NCBI GenBank assembly: GCA_002914805.1
Contig: JXTB01000228.1
Location: 148,403 to 212,402, forward strand
Direction: 5' to 3'
Length of the DNA stretch: 64,000 nt
From: Parasponia andersonii
Taxonomy: Eukaryota > Streptophyta > Magnoliopsida > Rosales > Cannabaceae
The notes beneath the pieces were generated by a model that saw nothing but the letters and a program-made list of their open reading frames with translations, was not told the DNA's origin and made no database searches. Position 1 is the first letter of the stretch. Every line of letters begins with the position of its first letter. Below are positions 60,902 to 64,000 of the stretch, piece after piece. Position numbers and translations under genes: made by a program.

Positions 60902-60988
60902 CAAACGACGTCGTTTGAGAAACAAAGCCTGCCACTCGTGTAATTTGACACAGAAAGTGAGGGCAATCTCCCGTCACTGTTGACGTCA
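60902..60988 (+). promoter_or_regulatory. Two bZIP-type palindromes in the LHW-like promoter
   Basis: CAAACGACGTCGTTTG (60902-60917) is a perfect 16-bp palindrome around GACGTC. TGACGTCA (60981-60988) is a perfect 8-bp palindrome. Both have the ACGT core that bZIP factors bind. They lie about 0.9 kb upstream of the ATG. Confidence 0.5.
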
Positions 60989-61074
60989 TCGCGACAGCAA
61001 CCCGCACTAACTTCGTTCAGACCAAAAAGAGGCTCTCTCACTTTCTCTCAACACTCCCCATAAACCGACAAAAC

Positions 61075-61080
61075 TATAAA
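61075..61080 (+). promoter_or_regulatory. Possible TATA box of the LHW-like gene
   Basis: ACTATAAACAT precedes a CT- and CA-rich stretch that could hold the start site at about 61105-61115. This would give a leader of about 750 bases, or shorter if spliced. Confidence 0.35.
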
Positions 61081-61443
61081 CATAGACTTAGTGGCACAAA
61101 CGTAAATCTCACCAAAGTCCAGGTCCAGTTCCCTAACCCCCACTTTCTCTTAATAATGCGAACTTTGGCGCACTCCAACACTCTTTCAGACTCCTCCGCA
61201 GAGAGAGAAATTTTTCTCCGCAGCCACCAGTAAAAAACCAGAGCCCTCAGCCTGAACCAGAGCCCAGAGACCCGATTCAGAAGCCAGCTTCAGCCTCGTC
61301 CTGAGCTTGAAGACGACCTAACCAGGCGGAGAGGAACAACACGGTGTCCCGTCCCACTCGGCTGGAAGCGGTATCAGTCGCTGAATTAAGCTCTCAGCTC
61401 TCTCTTTTGAGGCTCTCAGTACAGAGGAAAAAAAAAAAAGAAA

Positions 61444-61494
61444 ATGGAGAGAATCATGGCGTACAGTATGCTCGAACCTTGTGGGATAGTGTAG
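61444..61494 (+). other. uORF1 in the LHW-like leader (16 codons)
   Basis: Encodes MERIMAYSMLEPCGIV and stops at TAG 61492. It lies about 400 bases before the main ATG and has three in-frame Met codons. Translation of uORFs usually lowers translation of the main frame. Confidence 0.5.
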
Positions 61495-61610
61495 CTTGGT
61501 TTGAGCTTTTGAGTTTGGCTCTTTCGATCTTCGAAGCGCCATTTTTGAGCTCTTTTTGGAGCTTTTTTTTGTGGTTTTTGTTTTCTTCTTCTTTGTTTCT
61601 TTGAGTATAT

Positions 61611-61715
61611 ATGGCTTGCCGAAGATTGAACGTTGTGAACTTGAATCCGGAGAGGAAGAGGAGCGGCGGTTTGAGAACGAAGCAAGCAGGGAGAGGATCA
61701 TGCCGTGGAAGTTAG
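61611..61715 (+). other. uORF2 in the LHW-like leader (34 codons)
   Basis: Encodes a very basic peptide (MACRRLNVVNLNPERKRSGG at its start), ending at TAG 61713. It overlaps uORF3 in another frame. Confidence 0.4.
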
Positions 61716-61765
61716 TTATTCAGATCCTCAATCGTGCCCGGAAAATGTACGGTTTCCGGCCCTGA
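61700..61765 (+). other. uORF3 in the LHW-like leader (21 codons)
   Basis: Encodes MPWKLVIQILNRARKMYGF plus two residues and ends at TGA 61763, about 90 bases before the main start. The mix of aliphatic and basic residues looks like a real peptide and not a chance frame. Confidence 0.4.
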
Positions 61766-61856
61766 GCTCTTATCTTTTGCATATTCTCTTCTCTTTCTCT
61801 CTCTTTCGGTCTCTCTGTCTCTATCCTGCTTGGAGCTCCAAAGTACCGGTAAAGCC

Positions 61857-63620
61857 ATGGGGTATCTGCTCAAAGAGGTGCTCAAGACTCTTTGCGGTTC
61901 GAATCAGTGGTCTTATGCTGTGTTCTGGAAGATCGGATGCCAAAACCCTAAGTAAGTTTTATTGTTTTTCTCTGAAATATATGTTTGATTCTGGTGTGGT
62001 TTTGGTCTTTACTGAAAGTCAACTTAAGCTCAAGAAGTGGTTGGTTTTGTTTGGCTAATCTTTCTCTCATAGACTGAATTTAGATTTTTCATGTTTGTAA
62101 CTGCAAATCCATGTATTTTTTGAAGATTTTCCTAGTAGCCAAACAAAGTAGATCTGTTGGGTTATAGTATCTTTTTCACTTTTAAGTTATTTTAACATGG
62201 TTTTTAGGGACTAGGGTTTGGTATATCTTTGTGGTTCTAAGATGAGATTCACATGGTAAAGTCTTTAATGTTACTATTTTCTTGAATATTTTATTTTTGT
62301 TTCACAGTCTTATTTTTAATTGTTTCTAATTTTTGGAATGTTGTGTCTTGGTTTGTTCTGTTTTACCATCTAGATTCCCAGTGTGAAAAGTATGTTTGTA
62401 TTAGTTCCGTGTTTGACCCATTAGATTTCTCTAACTCTATTGGTTCAGGATTTTGTCTTCCATGTTTAATTCTATTTAGTTTTTACTTTCTTGTTTTCAA
62501 GTGGGAGAAATGTTTAACCTTTTCCAGTAGAGGTTAATTTGCTGAGAAAATCTGTTTCTTTTTGTCTCTGTCTGTTTGGATCCTTAGAAAATGAAATTTT
62601 ATCTATTTTATGTTAAAAATAGTCGAAAACAAAGACTTCTCTAATAACGTAGAAGTTCGGTATAAATAAAATTTTAAAGCTTGAGATGGGCATGTGTATT
62701 TCTTAAGATCCAATACGTCCTAAGGTTGAAGAATCTGACTTGTTGGCAGGCTACTAATTTGGGAAGAATGTCACTATGAAATCTCGAATTCTCCTCTACC
62801 TACACGAATTTCTGGAGAAAGATTATTGATGTCTTCTGAAACTTGCTCCTCTCAGTTTGGAAGTCAAGTGGAAGATAGAGTCTCAACACTGATTAGCAAA
62901 ATGATGATTAGTAATCAGGTTAAAATAGTGGGTGAAGGGTATGGATTTTTTATCTTCTACTTATTCTGCTTTATTTAGATGTCACTACCTTGTATTTGTA
63001 ATGGAATAATTAACTTATATGTTCTTTCTCTCTCTCTCTCTTCCCTTTCTTATTTTGGGGAATTCAGAATAGTTGGGCGAGCTGCGTTTACTGGAAACCA
63101 TCAGTGGATTCTTTCAAACAGTTATGCTAAATATGGCCATCCACAAGAGGTATTACCATTACTGACTCATTCATAAGAACTCTATAAATTCTGTTTTGGT
63201 CATTTTGCAGAAGAGCCCAGAAGAATATCTAAAAAGCTTGGATTTGAAAAAGAAAAAAAAAAGAAAAAAAGAGAAGGGATTCATACTTGGACTAATTGTT
63301 TTTCTGAAAAATTTGGGGATATTCTCAGAATTTTGTTTGCTACGTATGAATATATCCAGTGCTAAAAGTTCTTGCTAAGAATTGCAGTTGACGTTTGAAC
63401 CTTGTATATTACTTACTTTGCCTGGCTTCTTTCAGGTTCTAAATGAGATGCATTATCAATTTTCTGCTGGCATGCAGGTCTGCTGTCTTTCTATACAGTT
63501 AGTTATTTTTGTCTAACTTTTCTCTTGCTCCTTTGGTTACACTTGATTTCTGACATGCAGACAGTTGCTGTTGTTCCTGTTCTTCCTCATGGTGTTATTC
63601 AACTTGGTTCTTCCCTGGCT
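61857..63620 (+). CDS. LHW: LONESOME HIGHWAY-like bHLH transcription factor, 5' part
   Basis: Five exons are visible: 61857-61951, 62750-62938, 63068-63149, 63436-63477 and 63561-63620, all with GT-AG borders and matching phase, giving 156 residues before the frame leaves the window. The product starts MGYLLKEVLKTLCGSNQWSY and holds the bHLH-MYC_N-type domain of the LHW family: VFWKIGCQNPKLLIWEECHYE split over two exons, VGRAAFTGNHQWILSN, and PVLPHGVIQLGSS. The C-terminal bHLH domain is outside the window (the family is about 650-700 residues). In Arabidopsis LHW pairs with TMO5 in the nucleus, drives periclinal division of vascular precursor cells and raises cytokinin synthesis through LOG4. 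The start is chosen because it opens the conserved N-terminus. The gene could be LHW itself or a LHW-LIKE paralogue. Confidence 0.92.
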
Positions 63621-64000
63621 GTAAGTCCTTGTATTAGTCCCTTCCTTGTGATAACATGGCAAAATGATATTACAGCCAGTAGCAATCAGATACATGTTTT
63701 AGTGAAATAGACATAAGAATATATTCTCCGGCAATCTAGAACATGTTTGTCATTGCATTCTCTACTTTATTTGCTCCCAGTAACTCCTCACTTGTTTCTA
63801 GTTCCTTAAGATAATGGTAATCATATCCTACCAATAGCCATATTTTTTGGGTTGCTGATCCTTGAAATATCCATCTTTGTTACTGAGGTTTTAGTTATTT
63901 GTTAAGATGGAGGTTTTTATTTATTTATTTATTGATTGTTAAAGATGCCTCCTTTGGAGAGGGAGGTAGTTGGTTCCATTTCTGTGGAACTATTGTGGAT
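63621..64000 (+). other. Intron 5 (start) of the LHW-like gene
   Basis: It begins GTAAGTCC after codon 156. The expected next conserved exon is not found before the window ends. Confidence 0.8.

Noticed and set aside
61318..61701. Minus-strand 127-codon frame opposite the LHW-like leader
   Set aside because: Low-complexity Ser/Lys sequence antisense to a CT-rich leader. No domain and no promoter on that strand.

Overview
The window is nuclear DNA of a flowering plant, most likely a eudicot. It is AT-rich intergenic sequence packed with LTR retrotransposons, with plant-type introns (GT..AG) and, at the right end, the first five coding exons of a LONESOME HIGHWAY (LHW)-type bHLH regulator. No tRNA, rRNA or CRISPR was seen. 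The species cannot be named from the sequence alone.

Layout. (1) 1-3507: right end of a minus-strand Ty3/gypsy element of the Tat kind (copy C1: gag, protease, start of pol, 5' LTR), cut by the window edge. (2) 4142-13517: a complete but ruined plus-strand Ty1/copia element with 1.8-kb LTRs and target duplication AAAGT. (3) 13523-15976: unexplained sequence with one 181-codon open frame. (4) 15977-28037: a solo LTR of an older element (target duplication ATAAT) split by a minus-strand Tat element, B, at 16724-27567 (target duplication AAGAA). (5) 28043-42976: gene-poor DNA with a short non-autonomous copia-like element (29348-31478), a possible CACTA end and small tandem duplications. (6) 42982-55625: a complete 12.6-kb Tat element, C2, of the same family as C1 (target duplication GTTGT). 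(7) 55631-61000: intergenic DNA with a 507-bp MITE. (8) 61000-64000: promoter, uORF-rich leader and 5' half of the LHW-like gene, running off the window.

Most notable: both complete Tat elements (B and C2) carry a second gene on the opposite strand, between the end of pol and the 3' LTR. Each has a TATA box, GT-AG introns, a globular N-terminal part resembling the 'putative gypsy type transposon' family, and a coiled-coil C-terminus. C2 also has three different tandem-repeat blocks between pol and this antisense gene, the largest being eight units of about 100 bp. All transposon reading frames here carry stops or catalytic changes, so the elements look like fossils. The LHW-like gene is the only convincing host gene.
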